9,050 nt of DNA from DATKSS01 sp035533335 (GCA_035533335.1 DATLUC010000084.1:1-9050), one strand, 5' to 3'. Counted from the stretch's first letter, positions 1-7,304 are shown. The notes: generated from the letters alone by a model not told the origin. Made by a program: numbers and translations.

Positions 1-132
1 CGCCACCTCACAGTTGGGCGGGAGCTGACCAAGCTGCACGAGGAGGTTCTGCGCGGGACCGCTGCCGAGGTGAGCAAGGCGCTGGGTGATCGCGCGCGCG
101 GCGAGTTTACGCTTGTGATCAGTGGAGCCTAA
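1..132 (+). CDS. rsmI: RsmI, 16S rRNA (cytidine1402-2'-O)-methyltransferase, C-terminal end (partial)
   Basis: Reading frame 1 is open from the window edge to TAA at 130-132 and gives the last 43 residues of a protein. It contains RELTKLHEEVLRG followed by a short helix and GEFTLVISGA. This matches the C-terminal end of the RsmI/YraL family, where RELTK plus a KGE-type strand ending in V-I-x-G is characteristic. In the family the enzyme methylates the ribose of C1402 in the 16S rRNA decoding centre, using SAM. The SAM-binding core lies upstream of the window, so the call rests only on this tail and on context. The next gene, metG, starts at GTG 122 inside the last codons, an 11-base overlap that suggests co-translation. 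The rsmI-metG-tatD-rsmA order is common in Gram-positive-type genomes and supports the assignment. Confidence 0.82.
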   Translation, partial: RHLTVGRELTKLHEEVLRGTAAEVSKALGDRARGEFTLVISGA

Positions 133-1864
133 TTCCCGCAGAACCGTGCTCGTTGCGCCGGCCTGGCCTTATGCCAACGGCCCGCGTCATGTGGGTCACG
201 TTGCGGGCTTTGCCGTGCCGGCCGACGTGCTCGCTCGCTTCGAGCGGCTGCGCGGGTCGCGTGTGCTCATGGCGAGCGGCACCGACGAGCACGGCACGCC
301 GATCACCTACGAGGCTGACAGGAAGGGCGTCCCGCCACGCGAGTTCGTCGACCAGAACAACGCCGTGATAGTCGAGGACCTGCGCCGCCTGGGGATGACC
401 TACGACATCTTCACGAGAACCACCACCGCCAACCATTACCGCGTGACCCAGGACCTGTTTCTCAAGCTTCATGAAGCTGGCTACCTGGTGAAGAAGACTC
501 AGATGGGTGCCTTCGACCCGGTGAGCGGACGCACGCTCCCCGACCGTTACATCGAGGGCAAGTGCCCGATATGCGGATTTCCTGATGCGCGAGGCGACCA
601 GTGCGACAACTGCGGTAACCAGCTCGACCCTATCGACCTCATCAATCCGCACCAGCGCGGCAGCGAGGCGCCTGTGGAGTTTCACGAGACCGAGCACTTC
701 TTCTTCGACCTCCCGGCTTTCGGGGAGCAGCTGAAAGAGTGGATTGAGCGGCACGACAACTGGCGGCCCAACGTCCGCAAGTACTCCCTCGAGTTCGTGC
801 GCAATCTCAAGCCCAGGGCGATCACGCGCGACCTCGACTGGGGCATCCCCGTCCCCCTGCCGGGCTGGGAGGACAACCCACACAAGAAGATCTACGTGTG
901 GTTCGACGCCGTCATCGGTTATCTCTCTGCGTCGATCGAGTGGGCGGACCACAAGGGCGAGCCGGACGCGTGGAAGGACTGGTGGCAGAACCCCGAGGCC
1001 CGGCACTACTACGTGATGGGCAAGGACAACATCACGTTCCACACGGTGATGTGGCCGGCCATCCTGCTGGGGGTCGGCGGACTCGACCTGCCCGACGAGA
1101 TCGTCGCCAGCGAGCACCTCCACATGGCAGGCAAGAGACTCTCGACCAGCCGCGGGCACGTGATCTACGTGCGCGACGTGCTGGACCGCTACGACGCGGA
1201 CGCGCTGCGCTACTACCTCATGATCGCCGGGCCCGAGAATCAGGACTCCGACTTCACGTGGGCGGAATTCGTGAGGCGCAACAACGACGAGCTGGTCGCG
1301 ACATGGGGCAACCTGGTCCACCGCACGCTGGTCAATGCGCACCGCAACTTCGGGGCGGTGCCAGAGCCCGGGCAGTTGAGAGATGGCGACCACGGGCTGA
1401 TCAAGGAAGTCGAGGATGGGCTCGACGTCGTGGCCCAGCACCTCGAGGCGGCGAGATTTCAGCTGGCGCTCAAGCATGCGCTGGCGATGGCCGCGAAGGT
1501 CAACGTCTACTTGGGCACGGAGCAGCCGTGGCACACGATCAAGACCGACCGCGAGCGGGCCGGCACCGTCCTCTACGTCGCGCTGCGTTGCGTCGATAAC
1601 CTCAAGACCATGCTCACGCCGTTCGTACCGTTCTCGTCGCAGAGGCTGCACCTCATGCTCGGTTACGAGGACCTGCTCGCCCCGCAGCCTGTGATCCGTG
1701 AACACGCCGAGAACGGCGCGACTCACGCGGTTTTGACGGGCGACTATCCGATCTCCGACCGCTGGCGCCCGTCGGAACTCGAGCCGGGTCGTAAGCTGCC
1801 GCCGCCAGAGCCGCTGTTCAAGCGTCTGGACGACGTGCTCGAAGAAGAACCATCGATTTCATAG
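122..1864 (+). CDS. metG: Methionyl-tRNA synthetase, 580 aa, Zn-knuckle type
   Basis: This cytoplasmic class I aminoacyl-tRNA synthetase charges tRNA-Met, including initiator tRNA, with methionine using ATP. The catalytic fold begins at about residue 8 (VLVAPAWPYANGPRHVGH), with the HIGH motif as HVGH at residues 23-26. A connective-peptide zinc knuckle has Cys148, Cys151, Cys161 and Cys164 (CPIC...CDNC). The KMSKS position reads RLSTS at 339-343, within GKRLSTSRG, so the usual second lysine is threonine. The helical anticodon-binding domain runs from about residue 385 (NNDELVATWGNLVHR) to the end. There is no C-terminal EMAP/Trbp tRNA-binding domain, and the length fits the short form. The GTG start at 122 lies within rsmI and has no strong Shine-Dalgarno, so initiation is probably coupled. 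A GTG at 146 is a less likely alternative because it leaves almost nothing before the first strand. The TAG stop at 1862-1864 lies inside the beginning of tatD. Confidence 0.96.
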   Translation: MEPNSRRTVLVAPAWPYANGPRHVGHVAGFAVPADVLARFERLRGSRVLMASGTDEHGTPITYEADRKGVPPREFVDQNNAVIVEDLRRLGMTYDIFTRTTTANHYRVTQDLFLKLHEAGYLVKKTQMGAFDPVSGRTLPDRYIEGKCPICGFPDARGDQCDNCGNQLDPIDLINPHQRGSEAPVEFHETEHFFFDLPAFGEQLKEWIERHDNWRPNVRKYSLEFVRNLKPRAITRDLDWGIPVPLPGWEDNPHKKIYVWFDAVIGYLSASIEWADHKGEPDAWKDWWQNPEARHYYVMGKDNITFHTVMWPAILLGVGGLDLPDEIVASEHLHMAGKRLSTSRGHVIYVRDVLDRYDADALRYYLMIAGPENQDSDFTWAEFVRRNNDELVATWGNLVHRTLVNAHRNFGAVPEPGQLRDGDHGLIKEVEDGLDVVAQHLEAARFQLALKHALAMAAKVNVYLGTEQPWHTIKTDRERAGTVLYVALRCVDNLKTMLTPFVPFSSQRLHLMLGYEDLLAPQPVIREHAENGATHAVLTGDYPISDRWRPSELEPGRKLPPPEPLFKRLDDVLEEEPSIS

Positions 1865-2604
1865 ACACCCACCTCCACCTCGAGGAGCTGGGCGATTCCG
1901 GCGCGGCTGTGGAGGAGGCGTTCGGCTCGGGCGTGACCCGGATGGTCGCAGTCGGCGTCGACCTGGACCGAAGCCGGCGCGCGGTGGCGCTCGCCCACCG
2001 CCACGACCAGGTTTGGGCGGCCGTCGGCCACTATCCGCTCGAGCCCGCCGGGCTCGACCTGGACGCACTGCGCGAGCTGGCGACCGACCCGCGCGTCGTC
2101 GCGATCGGTGAGATCGGACTCGATTTCGAGCACGTCGGCGGAATTGCCCGAGAAGTCCAGCTCGACCGCTTCGACCAGCTCCTGACGATGGCCACGGAGC
2201 TGGACCTGCCGGTCTCGGTTCACAACCGCGGAGCCGATTCCGAGGTGGAGTCGGCGATCCGGCGCCACCGCGGGCTGCGCGGCGTGATGCACTACTTCGC
2301 ACTCGACTGGGACCACGCCGAGCCTTTCCTCGACCTGGGCTTCCACCTGTCCTTCGCCGGCCTGATCACCCGTCCCAGCCGCGCCGCGCTGCGCGAGGTC
2401 GTCAAGCGCTGTCCCCAGGACCGGCTCCTGCTGGAGACGGATTCGCCCTACGGCAACGCGCAAAAGAGGATGGGCACGCTCAACCGCCCTGCCTACCTGC
2501 TCGACACCGCGGAGCTGGTCGCCGAGCTGCGCGGCATGACCATCGAGCAGCTCGCCGAGCTGGAGTGCGCCAACGCTCTCGCCCTGTTTCGCGGAATTCA
2601 TTGA
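1852..2604 (+). CDS. tatD: TatD-family metal-dependent hydrolase (DNase), non-canonical start
   Basis: The protein is a TatD-type TIM-barrel hydrolase of the amidohydrolase superfamily. Characterised relatives are Mg-dependent 3'-5' exonucleases or deoxyribonucleases. Numbered from the ATC at 1852 (250 residues), all metal ligands are present: His7 and His9 in FIDTHLHL, Glu87 in GEIGLD, His124 in PVSVHNR, His147 in GVMHYFA and Asp197 in LLLETDSPY. The family's N-RP-Y segment follows at 211-215. In this frame there is no ATG, GTG or TTG between the stop at 1792-1794 and GTG 1909. Starting at GTG 1909 would delete the first strand and both N-terminal histidines. The real start is therefore probably ATC 1852 (which keeps the whole first strand) or ATA 1861 (which overlaps the metG TAG). 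The start is uncertain, and a base error that turned ATG into ATC is possible. The product lies between metG and rsmA, as in many genomes. Confidence 0.85.
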   Translation: MDFIDTHLHLEELGDSGAAVEEAFGSGVTRMVAVGVDLDRSRRAVALAHRHDQVWAAVGHYPLEPAGLDLDALRELATDPRVVAIGEIGLDFEHVGGIAREVQLDRFDQLLTMATELDLPVSVHNRGADSEVESAIRRHRGLRGVMHYFALDWDHAEPFLDLGFHLSFAGLITRPSRAALREVVKRCPQDRLLLETDSPYGNAQKRMGTLNRPAYLLDTAELVAELRGMTIEQLAELECANALALFRGIH

Positions 2605-3446
2605 TCGACCCCGCCGACTCGAAGCAGCTCGAAGCGCTTCTGCGCCGCCACCGCATCGACCTCAAGCACCGGCTGGGCCAGAACTTCCTGGTCGACGCAT
2701 CGGTGCGTGATGACATCGCAGGGTCGGCCGGAATCAGGGCGGACGACGATGTGCTCGAGGTCGGGGCCGGCGTCGGCACGCTGACCGTCGCGCTGGCTCC
2801 ACTGTGTCGCAGGCTCATCGCGGTCGAGATCGACGGCCGGCTCATCCCCGCACTGCGCGACGCCACCGCCGGTTTCGCCAACGTCGAGATCGTGCGCTCG
2901 GACATCCTCCGGTTCAACCTCCGCTCGGCGTTCCCCCAGGGTGGAGAGGTCGTCGCGGGCAACATCCCCTACAACGTCACCGGCGCGCTGGTCCGCAAGC
3001 TGCTGGACGATGAGCCACGTCCTCGCCACCTCTCGCTGGTGGTCCAAAAAGAGGTGGCCGAACGCTGGACCGCGCCTACCGGCGCGAGCCTCTCGACGGT
3101 CGCGGTGCAGGTCTTCGCGCAAGCTCGATTGCTGTTCACGATCCCGGCGGCCGCCTTCAACCCGCCGCCACGAGTGGATTCGGCGCTGGTCGCCCTCGAG
3201 GTGCGCCCCCGGCCTGCGGTCGACGTCGACGACCTGGACCGCTTCTTTCGGTTCGTGGAGTCGATCTTCCAGTTCCGTCGCAAGCAGCTGGGCGGCGCGC
3301 TCGGCCGGTTGGCGGGGGCGGGCGGCGCGGCCGCTGCCGCGCAGCTCGGGGCGATCGGAATCGACCCCACGCGCCGGGCTCAGACCCTGAGCTTGATGGA
3401 ATGGGAAGCCCTGTATCGCAGCTTCTCGGCGGGCGCTGGAGGCTAA
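2601..3446 (+). CDS. rsmA: 16S rRNA (adenine1518-N6/adenine1519-N6)-dimethyltransferase RsmA/KsgA
   Basis: RsmA transfers four methyl groups from SAM to two adjacent adenines in the 3' terminal helix of 16S rRNA, late in 30S assembly. The protein from TTG 2601 has 281 residues, the usual size. Visible motifs are GQNFLVD at 26-32, motif I VLEVGAGVGTLT at 51-62, the acidic SAM-ribose residue Glu76 in AVEID, Asp101 (SDIL), and the catalytic NIPY at 121-124. Further family signatures are VVQKEVAERW at 148-156, FNPPPRVDSALV at 186-197 and FQFRRKQL at 223-230. I prefer TTG 2601 because it forms a TTGA overlap with the tatD stop (2602-2604), a common coupling arrangement, and it sits 4 bases after GGAA. 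A longer form from GTG 2565 would add 12 residues unlike the family. The C-terminal tail is alanine- and glycine-rich. Confidence 0.95.
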   Translation: MIDPADSKQLEALLRRHRIDLKHRLGQNFLVDASVRDDIAGSAGIRADDDVLEVGAGVGTLTVALAPLCRRLIAVEIDGRLIPALRDATAGFANVEIVRSDILRFNLRSAFPQGGEVVAGNIPYNVTGALVRKLLDDEPRPRHLSLVVQKEVAERWTAPTGASLSTVAVQVFAQARLLFTIPAAAFNPPPRVDSALVALEVRPRPAVDVDDLDRFFRFVESIFQFRRKQLGGALGRLAGAGGAAAAAQLGAIGIDPTRRAQTLSLMEWEALYRSFSAGAGG

Positions 3447-3458
3447 TCTCTAGCCTTC

Positions 3459-4781
3459 GTGGAAGCGCCCATCCGCTTTCCGGTCGAAGGGACCGGCGGC
3501 TTTCGAGCCGTGCTCAAGCACACCGCCTTCAGAAACATCTGGTTCGCGCAGCTGGCGGCGCAGCTGGCGGACAAGTTCCTTCTGTTCTCGCTGATCATCC
3601 TCGCGTACCACATCTCCGGCGGCAGCACCCCGGTGGCCGTGACGCTGCTCGCCTACACGGTTCCCGCAGTGCTGTTCGCTCCGCCCGCCGGCGTGATCGC
3701 GGACCGGGTCGATCGCAAGCAAATCATGATGTGGTGCAACTTCGGCCGGGCGGCCGTCGTCGCGCTGATCCCGATCGTGGCATTCATCCCCGGCATGGCC
3801 AACGACTTCGCCCACCTGCTCGTGATCACGCTGATCTTTTCGGCGGTCGGCCAGCTGTTCGGTCCGGCCGAGGCCGCGGTGATCCCCACGATCCTGCCGC
3901 GCTCGGCACTGATCACGGCCAACTCGATGGCCCTCCTGACCATGGTTCTGACGCTCGTCGTCGGAGGCGCCCTCGCTCCGATCCTTTCGAGGATCGACCT
4001 TTATGCGCCCTACTGGTTCGCGGTGGTCCTCTTGGTCATCGCCGGAACGCTGATCTTCGCCTCCGACATTCCACGCCTGGAGCCGAGGACCGAGTCGCCG
4101 GTCGCGGAGGGCCGCAGCCGGTTCCGATCCATGGTCGTCGACCTCAAGGAGGGCATCGACGCCCTGCGCGCCTCGCGCGGCCTCATGCTCGCGTTCGGAC
4201 AGGTGAGCATCGCGGTCCTGGTCCTGTTCATGCTCTTCACGCTCGCGCCGGCCTACGTGAGCAAGGTGATCGGCATCGCGGCGCAGGACACGTATGTGAT
4301 CCTGGGTCCGGCCACGGGGGGCGCCATCTTGAGCGCCGTCCTGCTGGGCCAGTTCCTCCGCCACATCGAGCGCACCAAGCTCCTGGCCGGCTCGCTCGTG
4401 GCCAACGGCGTCACCATGCTCGCGCTCGCCGCGGTGCCGCAGGCGATGAGCCAGTTCCCCGACCTCCAGGTGCATAACCGGATCACGGCCGCCACGTTCA
4501 GCTTCCTGCTCGGCGTTGAGTTCGGGGCCATCATGATCCCGGCCGTCACCTACCTCATGGAATCGACCAGTGACGAGATCCGGGGCAGGATCTTCGCTCT
4601 GCTCTACATGGTCATCAACGGGGTCACGGCTCTGCCTGTCTTGATCGCCGCTGCCCTGTCCGACACCATCGGCATCGCGCACGTGATCGGTGGCCTCGGG
4701 GTCCTGCTGCTGGCGGGCGGCGTGGTCATCATCGTGACCTCGCGCCGCGGCGGTTTACGACCAACAGGGTCAAACCCATGA
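3459..4781 (+). CDS. Major facilitator superfamily transporter, EntS/MFS_3-like, 440 aa
   Basis: This is an integral membrane protein with about 12 hydrophobic segments. Rough positions are 27-51, 56-80, 92-111, 117-137, 150-173, 184-203, 241-265, 275-300, 308-329, 342-367, 376-398 and 404-427. A charged central loop lies at 204-240. MFS motif A is present after segment 2 as GVIADRVDRKQ (78-88), and a degenerate counterpart, SDEIRGRIF (371-379), comes before segment 11. The family contains proton-coupled exporters such as enterobactin exporter EntS and macrolide efflux proteins. Substrate cannot be read from the sequence, and no specific drug or siderophore role is claimed. GTG 3459 lies 12 bases after rsmA and gives a short polar N-terminus before segment 1. 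There is no close Shine-Dalgarno, although TAATCT at 3444-3449 could act as a -10 for near-leaderless transcription. The last 53 bases overlap the convergent dedA gene. Confidence 0.88.
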   Translation: MEAPIRFPVEGTGGFRAVLKHTAFRNIWFAQLAAQLADKFLLFSLIILAYHISGGSTPVAVTLLAYTVPAVLFAPPAGVIADRVDRKQIMMWCNFGRAAVVALIPIVAFIPGMANDFAHLLVITLIFSAVGQLFGPAEAAVIPTILPRSALITANSMALLTMVLTLVVGGALAPILSRIDLYAPYWFAVVLLVIAGTLIFASDIPRLEPRTESPVAEGRSRFRSMVVDLKEGIDALRASRGLMLAFGQVSIAVLVLFMLFTLAPAYVSKVIGIAAQDTYVILGPATGGAILSAVLLGQFLRHIERTKLLAGSLVANGVTMLALAAVPQAMSQFPDLQVHNRITAATFSFLLGVEFGAIMIPAVTYLMESTSDEIRGRIFALLYMVINGVTALPVLIAAALSDTIGIAHVIGGLGVLLLAGGVVIIVTSRRGGLRPTGSNP

Positions 4782-5319
4782 GCGCGATCACGACCAGTCC
4801 TCCGATCCCGATCGCCCTCACGATGGCCTCCAGCAGGGGAAGGTTGGCGCCCAGCAAGTAGCCGGCCGAGCCGATCAGGGTCGCCCAGCCCAGACCACCG
4901 ATGGCGCTGAAGATCTGAAACCGCCAGAACGGCATCCGCGCCATGCCGGCCAGCATCGAGCCCCAGGTCCGCAGCCCGAGCACGAACCGCGCTGCCAGGA
5001 TGGCCCGGTCGCCGTAGCGGGCGAAGAACAGCTCGGACCTGGCGATGTGGTCGGGCCGGATGTGGAAGAGGGCCCCGAACCGTTCGACGAACGGCCGGCC
5101 GCCGCGATAGCCGAGCCAGTAGCCCAGATCGCCCCCGGCCGTCGCGCCGAGAAAACCGAAGAAGATGACCAGTGCCAGCGAGTGATGGCGGGCCGCGGCC
5201 CACGCCCCGGCGGCCAGCAGGAGCGCCTCGCCGGGGAAGGGCACGCCCGCGCTCTCGATGAGGATGCCGAGCCCGGCCGACGGGTAACCCAGGGCGTCGA
5301 CGATGGCCGACCAGTTCAA
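4729..5319 (-). CDS. DedA-family (SNARE-associated/VTT domain) membrane protein, 196 aa
   Basis: DedA proteins are polytopic inner-membrane proteins, some of which act as undecaprenyl-phosphate or phospholipid transporters or flippases. Others are required for envelope integrity and proton-motive-force homeostasis. The sequence shows the amphipathic re-entrant segment IESAGVPFPGEALLLAAG (21-38), then GGDLGYWLGYRGG (62-74), the conserved RYG at 101-103 and the RFVLGLRTWGSMLAG block (111-125) with both key arginines (111, 117). A C-terminal helix runs from about 164 to 188. The length is typical. Translation starts at TTG 5319. A TGA lies in frame just upstream at 5332-5334, so no longer form exists. 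The ATG and GTG codons inside would cut the first conserved segment. The gene is transcribed away from thrS and converges on the MFS gene, with a 53-base 3' overlap. Which DedA subfamily it belongs to, and its substrate, are not visible. Confidence 0.92.
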   Translation of the reverse strand: MNWSAIVDALGYPSAGLGILIESAGVPFPGEALLLAAGAWAAARHHSLALVIFFGFLGATAGGDLGYWLGYRGGRPFVERFGALFHIRPDHIARSELFFARYGDRAILAARFVLGLRTWGSMLAGMARMPFWRFQIFSAIGGLGWATLIGSAGYLLGANLPLLEAIVRAIGIGGLVVIALMGLTLLVVNRRGARSR

Positions 5320-5370
5320 CCGACGACCGGTTCAGCCGGGGGGTGGGGAGCACCAAGCCTTTTCAACTGC

Positions 5371-5385
5371 GTCCATATACTGGAC
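5371..5385 (+). promoter_or_regulatory. Candidate thrS -10 box (TATACT) inside an interrupted palindrome
   Basis: TATACT at 5376-5381 matches the TAnnnT/TATAAT -10 consensus well in an otherwise GC-rich stretch. It ends 11 bases before the preferred thrS ATG at 5393, so a transcript would carry only a few untranslated bases. No convincing -35 stands 16-18 bases upstream. GTCCA at 5371-5375 and TGGAC at 5381-5385 form a dyad around the box, so it could also be an operator. The lack of any Shine-Dalgarno before ATG 5393 is consistent with near-leaderless initiation. Confidence 0.4.
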
Positions 5386-5392
5386 GACCCCG

Positions 5393-7156
5393 ATGGCCGA
5401 GTATGGCGACCACGAGTCGAGCGACGACCCCCTGCACGTGTTGCGGCACTCCACCGCGCACCTGCTCGCCGCCGCCGTCCTGGAGCTGCACCCCGACGCC
5501 AAGTACGGGATCGGGCCGCCCGTGCAGGACGGTTTTTATTACGACTTCCAGTTCAGCGAGCCGCTCTCTGAGTCCGAGCTCGGCGCGATCGAATCGCGCA
5601 TGCGCCGGATCGTCAACGAGGACCGCCCGTTCGTCCACGAGACCCTGTCGCGCCAGGAGGCGATCGCCGAATTCGAGAAGCGCGGCCAGGACTACAAGCT
5701 CGAACTGATCGCCGACAAGGTCGAGGGCGACGAGGTCAGCGTGTATCGAACCGGCGAATTCATCGACCTGTGCCGCGGTCCCCACGTGCGCTCGACCCAC
5801 GATTTGAAGGCGTTCAAGCTGCTGCGGGTCGCGGGCGCGTACTGGCGCGGCGACGAGAAGAAACCGCAGCTGACCCGTATCTACGGCACGGCGTGGCCGA
5901 CCCCGCAGCAGCTCGACGACTACCTCAAGTTTCTCCAGGAGGCTGAGAAGCGCGATCACAAGAAGATCGGGAAGGACTTGAAGCTCTTCATGGTCGACGA
6001 TCGCGTCGGACCGGGCCTTCCCATCTGGCTGCCCGACGGGGCGACCATCCGTCGCGAGCTGGAACGCTTCATCGTCGACGAGGAGCTGGCCCGCGGATAC
6101 CTGCACGTGCGCACGCCCGACGTGGCCCGGCTCGAGCTGTTCAAGCAGAGCGGCCACGCCCAGCTGTACAAGGAGTACATGTACCCGCCGATGAAGTTCG
6201 AGGATGGCGAGGAGCTGGAGTTGCGCCCGGTGAACTGCCCTCACCACATCGTGATCTACCAGTCGGACCTGCGCAGTTACCGCGAGCTGCCGCTGCGAAT
6301 AGCCGAGATCGGCAACAACTGGAGGTACGAGCGTTCAGGCACGTTGATCGGCCTGAATCGCGTGCGGTCCTTTGCGCTCAACGACGCACACATCTTCTGC
6401 ACGCCCGACCAGCTCATGGGCGAGGTCAAGGGAGCCATCGAGCTCGCGCTCTACTTTTCGGACGTGCTCGGCATCGAGGATTTCTCCTACCAAGTCTCGA
6501 CTCGGGACGACCTCAAGGACAAATGGCTCGGCACTGAGGAGCAGTGGCAGGAGGCGCAGGCTGCGCTCATCGAGGCGCTCGACTCGATGGGTCAGCCATA
6601 CAGGATTGGAGTGGGGGATGCCGCGTTCTACGGACCGAAGATCGATTTCCAGGTCAAGGACGCGCACCGGCGCGAGTTCACAAACTCGACCGTCCAAGTC
6701 GACTTTCAGCTGCCGCAGCGATTTGACCTCGAGTACGTCGCGGAGGACGGCTCGAGGCAGCGGCCGATCATGGTCCATCGCGGGGCGGCAGGCTCGATGG
6801 AGCGGCTGTTCAGCTATTTGATCGAGCGCTACGCCGGTGCCTTCCCGACTTGGCTGCATCCGGTGCAGGTGATTGTGATCCCGATCACGGACGCGCAGCT
6901 CGATTACGCCCGCAAGATGGCCGACCGATTGCGCTCCCTGCGCTTGCGGGTGGAAGTTGACGCCCGCCCCGAGCGCATGCAGCGAAAGATCCGCGACGGC
7001 CAGGCGCGCAGGGTGCCGTACATGGCGATCGTCGGCGCGCGCGAAGCGGAGACCGAACACGTCAACATCCGAGACCGCTCGGGGAATCAAGTCGACTCGA
7101 CGCTGGAGTCGTTCGCGAGCATGGTCGCGACCGAAGTCGCCGAGCGCCGCCGTTAG
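5393..7156 (+). CDS. thrS: Threonyl-tRNA synthetase lacking the TGS domain, 587 aa
   Basis: This cytoplasmic class II synthetase attaches threonine to tRNA-Thr and hydrolyses mischarged Ser-tRNA-Thr. Numbered from ATG 5393, the protein starts almost directly in the N2 editing domain: HSTAH at 19-23 and Cys127/His131 in DLCRGPH form the editing site. The catalytic core runs from about 195 to 488. It has motif 2 around NNWRYERSGTLIGLNRVRSF (308-327) and Zn ligands Cys282 (NCPHH), His333 (NDAHIFC) and His462 (MVHRGAAGSMERL, which also forms motif 3). The anticodon-binding domain occupies about 489-587 and starts VQVIVIP. The roughly 60-residue TGS domain of E. coli ThrRS is absent, as in a number of Chloroflexota and actinobacterial enzymes. 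An in-frame ATG at 5303 would add 30 residues with no TGS-like sequence and would cross the dedA start and the TATACT element, so I reject it. Transcription is probably independent of the upstream genes. Confidence 0.95.
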   Translation: MAEYGDHESSDDPLHVLRHSTAHLLAAAVLELHPDAKYGIGPPVQDGFYYDFQFSEPLSESELGAIESRMRRIVNEDRPFVHETLSRQEAIAEFEKRGQDYKLELIADKVEGDEVSVYRTGEFIDLCRGPHVRSTHDLKAFKLLRVAGAYWRGDEKKPQLTRIYGTAWPTPQQLDDYLKFLQEAEKRDHKKIGKDLKLFMVDDRVGPGLPIWLPDGATIRRELERFIVDEELARGYLHVRTPDVARLELFKQSGHAQLYKEYMYPPMKFEDGEELELRPVNCPHHIVIYQSDLRSYRELPLRIAEIGNNWRYERSGTLIGLNRVRSFALNDAHIFCTPDQLMGEVKGAIELALYFSDVLGIEDFSYQVSTRDDLKDKWLGTEEQWQEAQAALIEALDSMGQPYRIGVGDAAFYGPKIDFQVKDAHRREFTNSTVQVDFQLPQRFDLEYVAEDGSRQRPIMVHRGAAGSMERLFSYLIERYAGAFPTWLHPVQVIVIPITDAQLDYARKMADRLRSLRLRVEVDARPERMQRKIRDGQARRVPYMAIVGAREAETEHVNIRDRSGNQVDSTLESFASMVATEVAERRR

Positions 7157-7161
7157 AAATC

Positions 7162-7189
7162 TGAGCGCAACCTCGGCGGTTCCCGCTCA
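7162..7189 (+). terminator. Hairpin just after thrS, possible terminator without U-tract
   Basis: Five bases after the thrS stop, TGAGCG (7162-7167) pairs with CGCTCA (7184-7189). Inside it AACC (7169-7172) pairs with GGTT (7178-7181) around a TCGGC loop. A second small palindrome, CGGGCCCG, follows at 7191-7198. No T-run follows, so it is at most a weak or Rho-assisted terminator, but its position suggests it ends the thrS transcript. Confidence 0.4.
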
Positions 7190-7283
7190 TCGGGCCCGTT
7201 GGCGGCCTGGCTCAGCTTTCCCGGGCGGGACCTAACAGCTCGCCACTCCCAGCCACCCTGGCTCACCCAAGTCGGCAGAACCG

Positions 7284-7304
7284 CGATCGGGGTTGACCCG
7301 ACCG
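7284..7304 (-). terminator. Hairpin after the lipoprotein gene, possible terminator without U-tract
   Basis: On the minus strand, CGGTCGGG and CCCGATCG form an 8-bp stem with one G-T wobble and a five-base TCAAC loop. The hairpin begins 12 bases beyond the lipoprotein stop. The following bases (CGGTTCTG) are not a U-tract, so efficiency is uncertain. The rest of 7157-7316 holds another short hairpin (AGCCA/TGGCT at 7251-7263) and no supported gene. Confidence 0.4.

Noticed and set aside
119..1726. Long minus-strand open frame (535 codons) opposite metG
   Set aside because: It mirrors the high-GC codon pattern of metG, which has all MetRS motifs; the antisense product shows no recognisable domain.
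2565..2600. Longer RsmA from GTG 2565
   Set aside because: It adds 12 family-unlike residues; TTG 2601 overlaps the tatD stop as TTGA and gives the usual length.
1909..2604. TatD starting at GTG 1909
   Set aside because: It deletes the first barrel strand and both N-terminal metal-binding histidines that are encoded in frame just upstream.
3450..4682. Minus-strand open frame (410 codons) opposite the MFS gene, and a plus-strand one at 3401-4477
   Set aside because: Both are highly charged (D/H/R/E- or R/P/G-rich) shadows of the MFS frame, which has clear membrane segments and motif A.
5303..5392. Longer ThrRS from ATG 5303
   Set aside because: The extra 30 residues resemble no TGS domain and run across the dedA start and the TATACT element.
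7206..7265. Nine-base direct repeat CCTGGCTCA at 7206-7214 and 7257-7265
   Set aside because: Short, GC-rich and in an intergenic gap; not linked to any insertion boundary, so chance is likely.
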